A stretch of 19,783 nucleotides of DNA from an uncultured Clostridia bacterium. GTDB taxonomy: Bacteria > Bacillota_I > Bacilli_A > RF39 > UBA660. A program made the translations under genes and the position numbers. The notes under the pieces are model-generated. The model had not been told where the DNA came from. It saw only the letters and a list, made by a program, of their open reading frames with translations, and did not search any database. The stretch covers positions 1-19,783 of the forward strand of contig CAMNBS010000014.1 of the NCBI GenBank assembly GCA_946533175.1, given 5' to 3'. Positions 1 through 8,279 of the stretch are shown piece after piece. How positions within the stretch are numbered: position 1 is the first letter of the stretch; each line of letters opens with the position of its first letter.

Positions 1-35
1 AAAATACTGGATAAATCATTCCAGTATTTTTATTT
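1..35 (-). terminator. Hairpin terminator downstream of the BIG_2 surface protein
   Basis: A perfect 10-bp inverted repeat (AAAATACTGG at 1-10, CCAGTATTTT at 21-30) with a 10-nt loop lies 15 nt past the stop of the minus-strand gene. The arms give a T-run on both strands (TTTTT then ATTTA on plus; at least TTTT on minus, cut by the window edge), so it may act in both directions for a convergent gene off the left side. Confidence 0.75.
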
Positions 36-45
36 ATACACTTTT

Positions 46-2469
46 TTAATTAATTATTGCAATACTCCATTTAGTATAATCAGTAGTATCATTATTTTTT
101 ATACGTAACTTAACGGTTTTTGAAACAGGAATATTACTAGTAAATCCTTGAGCAGTGTTATTATAAAATACTGCATATTCAAATACTATTTCTTTTCGAG
201 AAAGATTACCATTATTCCATTCATCAAGAGCATCAATATCAAACCAAAAATCTTTACTATATGTTTCCGGGAAATACATGTAACATGTACCACTATTATA
301 AGGCTTATAATAACTACCATTGTAACATGATTTACCACTAATACTTGGAAGATTTTTATTTAAATTACAACTGCTGCCATTCAATCCAACACAGGCTATT
401 ACATGATTAAATTTTTGAGACGAAGATGTAGGAAGAATGATATATTTACCAACAAGCATTGCAGTAGCAATTCGTGGAGCTCCTGCTGTAATGGTCATTG
501 TTGTTGGTGTACTTTCTGTACTGCTTGTATTTGTTCCTACAGTAATATATCGAATTATTTCACTCACTTTATTACCACTTGAATCATATCCTCGGAAAAA
601 TACTTTCCATTCCCCTTCACCATCGAATCTAATACTCTTTGTACCACTAATTTCAGGGCCATCTATACACACTAAACTACCAGCTTTTGCAACACAATAA
701 TGAACTGACTTAACTTTACCAGTTAGATTACTTACAGTAAAGCTTTTTTGTGTACTTGTTATTTTGTTACCATCTTTGCTAGCTTCCTCACGACTATTAT
801 ATCCACCAGTAACAGTAAAACCATCACTGCTAGATTCAGATTCGCTACTACTTGATCCAGATAGATTCATATAATATGTCAAAGTACAATTTTTACCTAC
901 TTCCTTAATTAGGATATCATGAACACCATCACCATTGATAGTATATTGACCAGTACCACTAATCGTTTGTCCATCTGTATCTGGATTACATTTAGTTTTA
1001 CCATGTATATAATCACAAACACGAAGAGTTACATTACCACCATTAAGCGAAGTAAAGGTTATAGTTGATGGGCCAGCTTTTATTTCCTTGGAATCTAACG
1101 ATGCATTATAAGTGTTAACAACATTTTTAGTACTAGAATCTATTTTATATCCTTTATTACTAGGACTGCAAGGGTCTTCATAATAACTTGGAGGACTAGT
1201 TTGAGAACTACCACCGGTAACAACTACCGTAACTTGTTTTGTAACATTATTATTACTTTTTATCGTAATAGTTGTTCTTCCTTGAGCAAGGCCATAAACT
1301 GTTGCACTAGTTCCTCCTTGACTAGGTTGAACACTAGCAATAGATGCATTATCTACAGTATATGACAATGCTTTGTTACTTGCATCTGCCGGAGTAACAG
1401 TAGGTACTAATGAGTAAGATCCATCAACATATATATTAATGGTTTCCATAGGAACACTAATACTTGCTACATCAATAATACTTTCTTCTACTTCTATTAA
1501 AATACTATCCTTGTGTTTATTAATTGTCTCAACAGTAATTGTTGCTGTACCTTTTTTCAAACCTTTTATTTCCCCAATTGAATTCACTGTAACAATAGTT
1601 TCATCATTACTTGAAAAGGTTAAGTATTTCGTACTAGCATCATTTGGTGTATATTTATATGATAGTTTTACTTCATCACCTATTTTTATTTTTTCTACTT
1701 CCTTTGTAAAATTAATATCTTTTGGATTAGTAATAATCTCAGTTTTAATATTTTCTTTTAGTACATAAACATCAATATTTGCTTCATAGGTATCATTTAC
1801 TTTAACTGTTATTGTCGCATTACCTTCCTTAATTGCTTCAATAACACCTTCTTCATCAATAGATACAACATTTGAGTCACTACTATGATATTCTTTTTTT
1901 GAAACATAACCATTGCTTGGTTTTTTTATTAAATTACTGTCTAATTCACTATAAGTATTACCTTTGCTTATTAATAAATCTCCATCACCAAAGCTAATGC
2001 CCGTTAATTTCATTTCTTGGTTTCCTTCGCCAACCATTACAACGCATGTTTTTTCAGCTACATGTTCTTTAGAATCATTACCCTTATATTTATAAAATGC
2101 TGTAATGTTTGTTGTTCCTAAACTAACTCCTGTTACTCGACCATTACTATCTACTTTAGCAATAGCAGGATTATCACTTTTCCATTCAATTTTAGGATTA
2201 GTATCACTCGTTACAGTTGCTTTTATTGTATCAGAATAACCTACTTCAACCGGTAAAACCTCAGGATTTAATGTTATTTCTGGTGGTTCAGGTGGTGTTT
2301 CTTCAACTGAACTAGATCCACAACTAGTAAATAACCAAGCAAATAAAACAAAAACAATTATTCCGCCAAGAATCCAAACTAACTTTTTGTTGTTATTATA
2401 GAACTCTTGAATTCCGCTAGAACTTTGACTTGTTTCTTCTTCATTATCATCATAATCATCACTATACAT
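46..2469 (-). CDS. Membrane-anchored surface protein with four BIG_2 domains
   Basis: Predicted 807-aa exported protein of unknown ligand. Seen: an acidic 28-residue N-terminus, one membrane segment at about 30-49 followed by Cys50 and a Ser/Pro/Glu-rich linker, then four bacterial Ig-like group 2 (BIG_2) domains at about 65-147, 155-236, 248-327 and 333-418, each ending in the typical 'G-x-A/T-x-I-T' strand. Residues 434-807 carry three looser repeats, each with a short Cys-x7/8-Cys pair (485/494, 592/601, 693/701). BIG_2 domains are known adhesion and structural modules on bacterial surfaces; the anchoring topology (N-terminus inside) is inferred from the charge pattern. No LPXTG-type signal is present. 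Start: a GTG at 2475 is possible, but the AGGAG at 2478-2482 lies 8 nt from the ATG at 2469 and only 2 nt from the GTG, so the ATG is preferred. It is monocistronic, with its own promoter and terminator. Confidence 0.85.
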   Translation of the reverse strand: MYSDDYDDNEEETSQSSSGIQEFYNNNKKLVWILGGIIVFVLFAWLFTSCGSSSVEETPPEPPEITLNPEVLPVEVGYSDTIKATVTSDTNPKIEWKSDNPAIAKVDSNGRVTGVSLGTTNITAFYKYKGNDSKEHVAEKTCVVMVGEGNQEMKLTGISFGDGDLLISKGNTYSELDSNLIKKPSNGYVSKKEYHSSDSNVVSIDEEGVIEAIKEGNATITVKVNDTYEANIDVYVLKENIKTEIITNPKDINFTKEVEKIKIGDEVKLSYKYTPNDASTKYLTFSSNDETIVTVNSIGEIKGLKKGTATITVETINKHKDSILIEVEESIIDVASISVPMETINIYVDGSYSLVPTVTPADASNKALSYTVDNASIASVQPSQGGTSATVYGLAQGRTTITIKSNNNVTKQVTVVVTGGSSQTSPPSYYEDPCSPSNKGYKIDSSTKNVVNTYNASLDSKEIKAGPSTITFTSLNGGNVTLRVCDYIHGKTKCNPDTDGQTISGTGQYTINGDGVHDILIKEVGKNCTLTYYMNLSGSSSSESESSSDGFTVTGGYNSREEASKDGNKITSTQKSFTVSNLTGKVKSVHYCVAKAGSLVCIDGPEISGTKSIRFDGEGEWKVFFRGYDSSGNKVSEIIRYITVGTNTSSTESTPTTMTITAGAPRIATAMLVGKYIILPTSSSQKFNHVIACVGLNGSSCNLNKNLPSISGKSCYNGSYYKPYNSGTCYMYFPETYSKDFWFDIDALDEWNNGNLSRKEIVFEYAVFYNNTAQGFTSNIPVSKTVKLRIKNNDTTDYTKWSIAIIN

Positions 2470-2490
2470 ATCCACATCTCCTATAATGCT

Positions 2491-2519
2491 ATTTTAACAT
2501 AATTAATAGCGGTAATCAA
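2491..2519 (-). promoter_or_regulatory. Sigma-A type promoter of the BIG_2 protein gene
   Basis: On the minus strand, TTGATT (2514-2519), a 17-bp spacer and TAAAAT (2491-2496), with an extended -10 TG one base before the hexamer. The expected start is near 2484, leaving a leader of about 15 nt that is almost entirely Shine-Dalgarno sequence. Confidence 0.7.
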
Positions 2520-2551
2520 TACTTTTTGAGGAAATTATTTATGGCTAAATG

Positions 2552-2580
2552 AAAGAGTAAACCATTATTGTTTACTCTTT
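2552..2580 (-). terminator. Hairpin at the end of the first C39-like peptidase gene
   Basis: A perfect 10-bp stem (AAAGAGTAAA 2552-2561 with TTTACTCTTT 2571-2580) and 9-nt loop overlaps the stop codon of the minus-strand gene. The T-run after the stem on the minus strand is poor (TTTCATTTAG), so it may be a weak terminator or a 3'-end stabilising hairpin. Confidence 0.5.
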
Positions 2581-4471
2581 AAAACATTCCTTTTGGGCCA
2601 ATTAATACATAATAATCAACATGTCCACTAATTAAACGATCAACTGAAACCCATGTGTCAACTATATAACTATTATTTCGCGGATTAGCAGTTCCACTTC
2701 TATTAGCTGAATCTGATAAGAAGACATAACCATCATCACGAATTCCTAATAACGATAAATAATGGCCGTTACCACTTGCATATGGTCCCTTACCTGCATG
2801 TAAAATAACCGGATAACCTTTTTTCAAATGCTCTTTTAAAGCATTTGCAGTAGTATTATCAAGCCTAGTTATCGATGAAGCTGATAATCCTAGTGTTTTA
2901 GCAGCAGTTCGAATTTTTTGCCATGCAGAACATCCGCCCCAGCAAGAACCCACATTTTTGTTATTAATTGGATATACTTCATCCCAAAGAGTATATGGTG
3001 TATGAGCATTACCTAGTCTACTTTTTAATCCAAATACTGAGACAGCGTTAGCAAGAGAGGTAATCGAGCATCCAGTTCTTGCAATACTTCCACATGTATT
3101 TAAATCATCTATAGGACAAAATGGATATCTATCTCCATTTGTAAAATCAAATTGAACATAACAAATATATCCTTCAAGACAATTTTTTCCATTAGAATCT
3201 GTTACTACTTTACGTACTGATTCATCAACGATAGTACAATTAATTTCACTTTCATTATCAATAACATCTTTAACTTTTACTTTAACTTTAGCTGTTTTAG
3301 GATCTAATTTTTCACCAATATATTTATTTACATCAAGTACCCCAGATAATTTATTATTTAAATCATATTGATAAGATTTAATCAAATTTTTAGATGTTAT
3401 TGTTACTTCAACTTCAGTTCGATCAAAATATATTGTTGCTTGACACGTTCCTTTAGGTTTGGTTTTATCAATATTTGTTACTTCAATATCTTTTTCAATA
3501 ACTCTTGCGAGTTTATCATAAACAGAAAAATGATAAACACCATTTTCATGGACAACATATTCTAACTCTCTTCCCTCACTACCATCTGGATATACTATTT
3601 TTTCATAATCATCACTACTAATATTTAAAGATATTGTTACATCTTTATTAGTTAAAGAACTTGGTTTAAGAGATGAAGAAATAAATAACTCACTTTCACT
3701 ACTAACAACATTAACTATTCTTGTAATACTATTGGTATATCCTTTAGAATTTGTAACAATATATTTAAGCGTATATTCTCCTATTTTACTAGTATCAACA
3801 TTTCCTTGTACAATAATTTTATTAGAAATATCACCATCTAAATAATCATTAGCAGTACATAATTCATCATTATATGCTTTATTTTCCACAACATAAACTA
3901 CCGGATCTCCCTGTAAAGTTAAAGTTGGAAATAAACGTTTTATCGGATCAGAATTAATAACAATAACTTTTCGCATGGCTGTATTATCACTATTAGGAAT
4001 ATTATAATATAAATTATATATTCCCTCTTCCTCTTGAACTTGTCCATAAATATTCAAAGAGAAATTACTAGTATAACCCGGATCAATAAAACTTATTCCT
4101 TCTGGTATAATCATTATTTCATCACCATTTAAATGAATATAACTTTCTATCTTATCGTTCTGATTTATAACATTACTTCGATATTCATCGCATACAAGAT
4201 ATGGAGTATAATTTTGGCCATTATAAATTACCCCAGATATTATTTGACAACTATCACCAACATCAATTCCTAATTTATTAACATCTAAGTATACTTCTTT
4301 ACCATTATTAAAAGGATGATTTATGACATATTCTTTAGCCTTACTAACCATTTCCTCTTCTTTAAGTTCATATACTGTTTTATTTTCCTTTTTTAGAAAA
4401 AGAAAATAACCTAAAAGAAGTAAACCTATTACTGCAATAACAATTATAACTTTTTTTATTATCTTTCCCAT
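2579..4471 (-). CDS. Membrane-anchored C39-like cysteine peptidase with Ig-like domains (paralog A)
   Basis: Predicted 630-aa exported protein. Seen: short basic N-terminus, membrane segment at about 7-26, a DUF5011-type Ig-like domain at about 182-257 (with the 'DYLDGDIS...G.YTLKY.V.NSKG' signature), further beta-rich segments, and a C-terminal C39-like papain-fold domain (peptidase_C39_2 type) from about 430. Likely catalytic residues are Gln440, Cys468 (RTGCS), His570 (GNGHY) and Asp587 (LSDS). Without a second membrane segment the peptidase faces outside. The family includes peptidases and related hydrolases, and the substrate cannot be told. It has 12 cysteines including the catalytic one, and three pairs (75/94, 343/412, 431/437) are conserved in the paralog at 8900-10726. 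Start: an upstream in-frame ATG at 4531 lacks a ribosome site and overlaps the promoter; AGGTGA sits 5 nt before the ATG at 4471. Monocistronic. Confidence 0.85.
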   Translation of the reverse strand: MGKIIKKVIIVIAVIGLLLLGYFLFLKKENKTVYELKEEEMVSKAKEYVINHPFNNGKEVYLDVNKLGIDVGDSCQIISGVIYNGQNYTPYLVCDEYRSNVINQNDKIESYIHLNGDEIMIIPEGISFIDPGYTSNFSLNIYGQVQEEEGIYNLYYNIPNSDNTAMRKVIVINSDPIKRLFPTLTLQGDPVVYVVENKAYNDELCTANDYLDGDISNKIIVQGNVDTSKIGEYTLKYIVTNSKGYTNSITRIVNVVSSESELFISSSLKPSSLTNKDVTISLNISSDDYEKIVYPDGSEGRELEYVVHENGVYHFSVYDKLARVIEKDIEVTNIDKTKPKGTCQATIYFDRTEVEVTITSKNLIKSYQYDLNNKLSGVLDVNKYIGEKLDPKTAKVKVKVKDVIDNESEINCTIVDESVRKVVTDSNGKNCLEGYICYVQFDFTNGDRYPFCPIDDLNTCGSIARTGCSITSLANAVSVFGLKSRLGNAHTPYTLWDEVYPINNKNVGSCWGGCSAWQKIRTAAKTLGLSASSITRLDNTTANALKEHLKKGYPVILHAGKGPYASGNGHYLSLLGIRDDGYVFLSDSANRSGTANPRNNSYIVDTWVSVDRLISGHVDYYVLIGPKGMF

Positions 4472-4487
4472 GTTATCACCTAATATC

Positions 4488-4516
4488 ATTTTAATAAAAA
4501 AAAGAATGAATGTAAA
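4488..4516 (-). promoter_or_regulatory. Sigma-A type promoter of C39-like peptidase A
   Basis: On the minus strand, TTTACA (4511-4516), 17-bp spacer, TAAAAT (4488-4493). The -10 is followed at once by GATATTAGGTGAT and the start codon, so the leader is about 10 nt. Nearly the same -10-to-RBS block precedes the nuclease gene at 17904. Confidence 0.75.
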
Positions 4517-4569
4517 GATTTTTAATACCAAATAAATAAAATTGACATATACTAAAATGAGGTGATGTT

Positions 4570-4908
4570 ATGTACAATAACCCATATCTTTATAATAACT
4601 TTTTTCCATATCAAAATATGAATATTAACCAATTCCCAAAAAGAGGCTTATTTTCATCTATTACAAACGGAATAAGTCATATTAATTGGTCCAACCTTTT
4701 AAATAATACTCAAAAAACCTTAAATGTTATTAATCAAGCAATACCAGTATATTATCAAATAAAACCAATATATAATAATGCTAAAACAATGTTTAGAATG
4801 GTCAACGCTCTTAAAAATGACCAAAAAGAAGAAGCTAATGTTTCCCCTTCTAATCAACCTGATAATAAAAAAAATACTAACCAAAATGGTCCTGTATTCT
4901 TTCTTTAA
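4570..4908 (+). CDS. Small YqfQ/VrrA-like protein
   Basis: 112-aa protein, no membrane segment or signal peptide. The middle part (about residues 26-83, with GLFSSI, INWSNLLNNTQK and 'AIPVYYQIKPIYNNAK') resembles the conserved core of the YqfQ (VrrA) family of Bacilli: a short hydrophobic loop, then an amphipathic helix ending 'P..Q..P...N'. The function of that family is not established. The N-terminus is Asn/Tyr/Phe-rich and the C-terminus is a low-complexity Asn/Gln/Lys tail. Start: ATG at 4570 with AGGTGAT at 4560-4566. A TATACT at 4548-4553 could be its -10, but no convincing -35 pairs with it. It diverges from peptidase A (98-bp gap) and converges on galE, with only 3 nt between the stops. 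The gene is well supported; the family call is from memory of the motif and less sure. Confidence 0.7.
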   Translation: MYNNPYLYNNFFPYQNMNINQFPKRGLFSSITNGISHINWSNLLNNTQKTLNVINQAIPVYYQIKPIYNNAKTMFRMVNALKNDQKEEANVSPSNQPDNKKNTNQNGPVFFL

Positions 4909-4930
4909 ATACTAATTAGTATTTTTTTTT
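4908..4930 (+). terminator. Terminator of the YqfQ-like gene, overlapping the galE stop
   Basis: A 16-bp perfect palindrome (AATACTAATTAGTATT, 4908-4923) runs into nine T residues on the plus strand (4922-4930). The galE stop (minus, 4912-4914) lies inside the stem. The minus-strand side has only a short T-run, so the signal looks stronger for the plus-strand gene. Confidence 0.7.
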
Positions 4931-5910
4931 ATAAAATTGTAAGCATCCAAACACATTTCTTCAATATTATGTTTTGCCTTAAAACCTAGTTCTTTAAAAG
5001 CTTTATCACATGAAGCAAAACAAGCATCAATATCTCCAGGTCTTCTCTCAACAATTCTATAGGGTATTTTAACCCCATTAACTCTTTCAAAGGTATGAAG
5101 TAGCTCTAATACACTAGTTCCCTTTCCAGTTCCTAAATTATATATTTTAACACCAGAAATGGAATTTTTAAGAGCCAAAACATGTCCATAAGCTAAATCA
5201 ACAACATGGATATAATCTCTAACCCCTGTACCATCACTAGTATGATAATCATTTCCAAATACTTTAAGTTCATCTAGTTCTTTCGTAGCAACTTTCATAA
5301 TATAAGGCATCAAATTGTTGGGAATATCCCGAGGATTTTCACCAATCAAACCTGATTTATGAGCTCCAATTGGATTAAAATAACGCAAAATAGTAATATT
5401 CCACTTATTATTACTAATATATACATCATTTAATATATGTTCAATAAACAATTTGGTTGTTCCATATGGATTCGTGGTACTAAGGGAAAAATCTTCCTTA
5501 ATTGGTAAACTTTTAGGATTACCATAAACAGTTGCACTTGATGAAAAAATAAGATTATAACACTCATACTCTTCCATTACTTCTAAAAGAGATAAAGTAC
5601 TATCAATATTATTACGATAATACATCAAAGGTTTACTAACACTCTCCCCTACGGCCTTATAACCAGCAAAGTGAATAACCCCATTGATTTTTTCTTGTGC
5701 AAAAATCTTTCTTAAAGCTTCTTTATTAGAAACATCTTCTTGATAAAAAGAAATCTTTCTACCAGTAATAGTTTCTAATTTATTTAAAACATCAATATTG
5801 GAATTTGATAAGTTATCGATAATAACCACATCATATTTATTGTTGATTAATTCAACAACGGTGTGACTTCCAATAAATCCTAAACCACCAGTTACTAATA
5901 TTTTTTTCAT
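4912..5910 (-). CDS. galE: UDP-glucose 4-epimerase
   Basis: 332-aa cytoplasmic enzyme interconverting UDP-glucose and UDP-galactose (or the N-acetyl forms), of the extended short-chain dehydrogenase family. Seen: the NAD-binding glycine motif GGLGFIGSHT at 8-17, the D-x-x-D region (EDVSN near 58-62), the Ser-rich strand FSSSATVYG with the catalytic Ser near 124, and the catalytic Tyr149-x-x-x-Lys153 pair. Also YFNPIGAHKSG and the sugar-binding GVRDYIHVVDLA segment, both typical of GalE. Length is normal for the family. Start: ATG at 5910 with AGGAG 6 nt upstream, only 8 nt after the stop of the deacetylase gene, so the two form an operon read from the promoter at 7191-7219. This suggests galactose-type sugar supply to a surface polymer. 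Confidence 0.95.
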   Translation of the reverse strand: MKKILVTGGLGFIGSHTVVELINNKYDVVIIDNLSNSNIDVLNKLETITGRKISFYQEDVSNKEALRKIFAQEKINGVIHFAGYKAVGESVSKPLMYYRNNIDSTLSLLEVMEEYECYNLIFSSSATVYGNPKSLPIKEDFSLSTTNPYGTTKLFIEHILNDVYISNNKWNITILRYFNPIGAHKSGLIGENPRDIPNNLMPYIMKVATKELDELKVFGNDYHTSDGTGVRDYIHVVDLAYGHVLALKNSISGVKIYNLGTGKGTSVLELLHTFERVNGVKIPYRIVERRPGDIDACFASCDKAFKELGFKAKHNIEEMCLDAYNFIKKNTN

Positions 5911-5918
5911 TTTTACTC

Positions 5919-7151
5919 CTAATACGCTAATACATTTTGATAGGTATTATTCAACTTTTTCTCATCATTTTCTTTAATTACAATGAGTTCTTTATCCCCA
6001 TCCGAAATATATCTATTCTTCTCTAAATTTTTAAAAACCATTTGAATATCAAATTCCTTACCATTATTATCATATGCCCGACATCTTTTCAAAAAAGATT
6101 TATCAAAACTTGTATCAAATGGTGATACCTCTGGTTCCCATCCTACTCTTAAAATAGCCTCTGTTTCATAAGGAATGCCATCATATTCTCCCTTAATAAT
6201 ATATGGATAATTACTATGAGTTATTTTATATGGTGATCCAAATGGAAGTGCAATTATTTTAACATATTTATCCTTTAAAATTTTATCTAATTTTTGGTAC
6301 ATCTTACCCACAACTTCCTGAGTTTTGGCAGTTGATATTGTGGTAAAATCCGGATGCGTTGTCGTATGATTTCCAACATCATATCCATGATTAACTAACC
6401 AATTTAAGATTTCCTCATTATATTCTTTTTGATTAAATAATCCTTCCATGACAAAGAAAGTAGCAGTAACCGTTATATCAGGATGTTTTTTCTTAAACTC
6501 TTCCAAAATACCCACAGCACAATTTGGATCAATTTCTAATGAACCATCATCATTTCTTCCTAAAACATTAAAATTATTTTTATTTCCATCATCAAAAGTT
6601 ATAATAATTGGACTTAATCCTAAAGGTACATCAATAATACCATTAACATAATCATTAAGTCTTATCATTCGATAACCATTATTATAATAAAATTCTAAAT
6701 CATTTCTAAAAGCATTACTTGTTCGATTATATCCATCCTTATCAACATTACCACCAGTATATTTATTCTCTTCAGTATCAATAATTCCATGATACATCAT
6801 AATCGGAACTTTACCTAATTCATTTACAGCTTTTTCACGATAAACATCTTTATCTATTGCTCCTTTTGATACTTTAACATATATTTTGTTATCTATATAT
6901 GAACTTTCAATAATAACTCCTTTAGCATATTCATTATTATATTCCTCTGTTGAATCTATTAAATAATTATTTTTATCAGCATAAAGAGATAATTCTTCAA
7001 GATTTTTACCAACAAAAGAAGGAATATCACCTTTATTATCATTTTCTTGCTTTGCTTTTCCAAAATTATTTATCATGAAAATAATTCCAATAATAACTAC
7101 AAACATTATAACTACATTTTTATATTTAATCTTTCTTTTTTTCTTCTTCAT
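5919..7151 (-). CDS. Membrane-anchored PASTA-polysaccharide deacetylase (CE4 family)
   Basis: Predicted 410-aa protein. Seen: basic N-terminus, membrane segment at about 13-28, one PASTA-like domain at about 43-98 (starts 'DIPSFVGKNLEE', ends 'IYVKVSKG'), then a NodB/CE4 domain from about 114. The metal-binding triad is visible: Asp188 in TFDDGN, and His262 and His266 in the H-x3-H motif; ALPFG near 301 is the equivalent of the R-x-P-F/Y-G motif. CE4 enzymes remove acetyl groups from N-acetylated glycans, and PASTA domains bind peptidoglycan or beta-lactam-like ligands, so a wall-directed deacetylase is inferred. Start: ATG at 7151 has GAGG 5 nt upstream; an in-frame ATG at 7181 has none. First gene of an operon with galE. 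Confidence 0.9.
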   Translation of the reverse strand: MKKKKRKIKYKNVVIMFVVIIGIIFMINNFGKAKQENDNKGDIPSFVGKNLEELSLYADKNNYLIDSTEEYNNEYAKGVIIESSYIDNKIYVKVSKGAIDKDVYREKAVNELGKVPIMMYHGIIDTEENKYTGGNVDKDGYNRTSNAFRNDLEFYYNNGYRMIRLNDYVNGIIDVPLGLSPIIITFDDGNKNNFNVLGRNDDGSLEIDPNCAVGILEEFKKKHPDITVTATFFVMEGLFNQKEYNEEILNWLVNHGYDVGNHTTTHPDFTTISTAKTQEVVGKMYQKLDKILKDKYVKIIALPFGSPYKITHSNYPYIIKGEYDGIPYETEAILRVGWEPEVSPFDTSFDKSFLKRCRAYDNNGKEFDIQMVFKNLEKNRYISDGDKELIVIKENDEKKLNNTYQNVLAY

Positions 7152-7190
7152 ATTTGCCTCATTTTCTACACTAATTTTCATTTATTTCAT

Positions 7191-7219
7191 AGAATACAAT
7201 GGTGAAAAAATATGTTCAA
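7191..7219 (-). promoter_or_regulatory. Probable promoter of the deacetylase-galE operon
   Basis: On the minus strand, TTGAAC (7214-7219), 17-bp spacer, TATTCT (7191-7196); each hexamer matches four of six consensus bases. The expected start is near 7184, giving a leader of about 33 nt. It overlaps the first codons of the doubtful plus-strand gene at 7212. Confidence 0.5.
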
Positions 7220-7430
7220 GAAAAACGGCCACGGACTTTTTTGTTATTGTCCAGCATGTCGTATAAAAAGACGTAATAGTCTTTTACATAACATCATTAT
7301 CTCTATTTTATCAATTATCACTTTATATCAAAGTATAATTACCATTTTCAATTTTACACATCTTCATTGTTTTTTATTATTTTTGGAAATACTCCTTCTC
7401 ATTTTTTTCATAACTAGAACTTTATTCTAA
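7212..7430 (+). CDS. Possible small membrane protein with CxCxxC motif
   Basis: 72-residue open frame, not recognised. It begins MFKKNGHGLFCYCPACRIKRR: a Cys-x-Cys-x2-Cys cluster followed by basic residues, then two strongly hydrophobic stretches (about 27-47 and 51-71) separated by Asn/Thr/His. A short metal-binding knuckle before membrane helices is a plausible arrangement. For it: GGTGA at 7201-7205 placed 6 nt before the ATG, TACAAT directly upstream, and it fills the gap between divergent and convergent neighbours exactly, its stop abutting the uppP stop. Against it: short, T-rich DNA yields hydrophobic frames by chance, no clear -35, and it overlaps the likely promoter of the deacetylase operon. 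Confidence 0.4.
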   Translation: MFKKNGHGLFCYCPACRIKRRNSLLHNIIISILSIITLYQSIITIFNFTHLHCFLLFLEILLLIFFITRTLF

Positions 7431-8246
7431 TTATTTAAAGAACAAAACAATTAAAACAATAAGGGCTAAAACAAGTCGATACCACATAAAAATATTATAA
7501 TCATGCTTTTTAATATAACTTAATAAGAATTTAATACACAATAATCCAGCAACAAAACTAATTAATACACCAATAACAAAGGTAGCCACATCATAAGTAA
7601 TTAAAGAAAGCATTTCCCCTTTAAGTACTTTAATTGCCACTGCTCCTAAAACAACAGGAGCTGACAAATAGAAAGAAAATTTCGCTGCATCACTACGATT
7701 TATTTTTAAAACTCTTGCCATCGATATTGTTGTACCACTTCGAGAGAAACCTGGAATAAGAGCACAAACTTGAGCACAACCAATTAAAAGAGCATCACGA
7801 AATGTCATATCTTTAACAGATCTTTCTTCACTATTTAGTTTGTCACAGTATTTAATAATAATACCCATAACTGCAAGAGCAAGAGCAATTAAAACATAAT
7901 TTGTTCGAACTAATTCATCAATTTTTTCTTCTAATAAAACACCTACAATAGCGGCAGGAATAGTTGCTACAACAATCATCCACATCATTTTACCATCGCT
8001 ATCTTTAGTTCCTTTAGTAAATCCCTTAATTAACATTTTCCAAAAATCTTTAAAGAAATAAACCAAAATCGCTAAAAATGTCCCAAAATGAAGAGCAATA
8101 TCAAAACTCATTTCCATATCTCCTGATATGAAACTACCTATGCCAAAAACATCACGGAAAATAATCAAATGTGCACTACTTGATATTGGTAAAAACTCCG
8201 CAATCCCCTGAATAATTCCTAATATAATTGTTTCTATTATTTTCAT
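7431..8246 (-). CDS. uppP: Undecaprenyl-diphosphatase
   Basis: 271-aa integral membrane enzyme that dephosphorylates undecaprenyl diphosphate, recycling the lipid carrier for peptidoglycan and other wall polymers; it also confers low-level bacitracin tolerance in other bacteria. Seen: the first family motif QGIAEFLPISSSAH at 13-26 (Glu17, His26), the second PGFSRSGTT at 165-173 with the catalytic Arg169, and multiple hydrophobic helices through to the C-terminus. Full length for the BacA/UppP family. Start: ATG at 8246 preceded by AAGGAAGGTGA. Monocistronic, diverging from the yigZ-like gene. Downstream a 9-bp stem (7411-7433) forms with one G-U pair on the minus strand but lacks a T-run. Confidence 0.97.
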   Translation of the reverse strand: MKIIETIILGIIQGIAEFLPISSSAHLIIFRDVFGIGSFISGDMEMSFDIALHFGTFLAILVYFFKDFWKMLIKGFTKGTKDSDGKMMWMIVVATIPAAIVGVLLEEKIDELVRTNYVLIALALAVMGIIIKYCDKLNSEERSVKDMTFRDALLIGCAQVCALIPGFSRSGTTISMARVLKINRSDAAKFSFYLSAPVVLGAVAIKVLKGEMLSLITYDVATFVIGVLISFVAGLLCIKFLLSYIKKHDYNIFMWYRLVLALIVLIVLFFK

Positions 8247-8264
8247 TTTTCACCTTCCTTTTAG

Positions 8265-8273
8265 ATTATATCA
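8265..8273 (-). promoter_or_regulatory. Extended -10 promoter element of uppP
   Basis: On the minus strand the sequence reads TGATATAAT: a perfect TATAAT (8265-8270) with the extended TG one base upstream. No good -35 lies 17 bp further up, which is common when an extended -10 is present. The leader would be about 12 nt and mostly ribosome-binding site. Confidence 0.6.
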
Positions 8274-8279
8274 TATTAT

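Noticed and set aside
437..1768. Plus-strand open frames at 437-700 and 1439-1768.
   Set aside because: They lie antisense to the BIG_2 gene, which is clearly coding, and have no ribosome site or recognisable domains.
2319..2345. Lipoprotein processing at Cys50 of the BIG_2 protein (LFTSC after the membrane helix).
   Set aside because: The helix is preceded by a long acidic tail rather than a short basic signal peptide and Phe is unusual at that lipobox position, so a retained membrane anchor is more likely; not fully excluded.
4472..4531. A 20-residue longer start for C39-like peptidase A at 4531.
   Set aside because: This stretch contains the promoter and the ribosome site for the ATG at 4471.
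4542..4558. TTGACA followed by TAAAAT as a promoter for the YqfQ-like gene.
   Set aside because: The spacing is only 5 bp, so the two hexamers cannot act together; any -10 here is more likely TATACT at 4548-4553.
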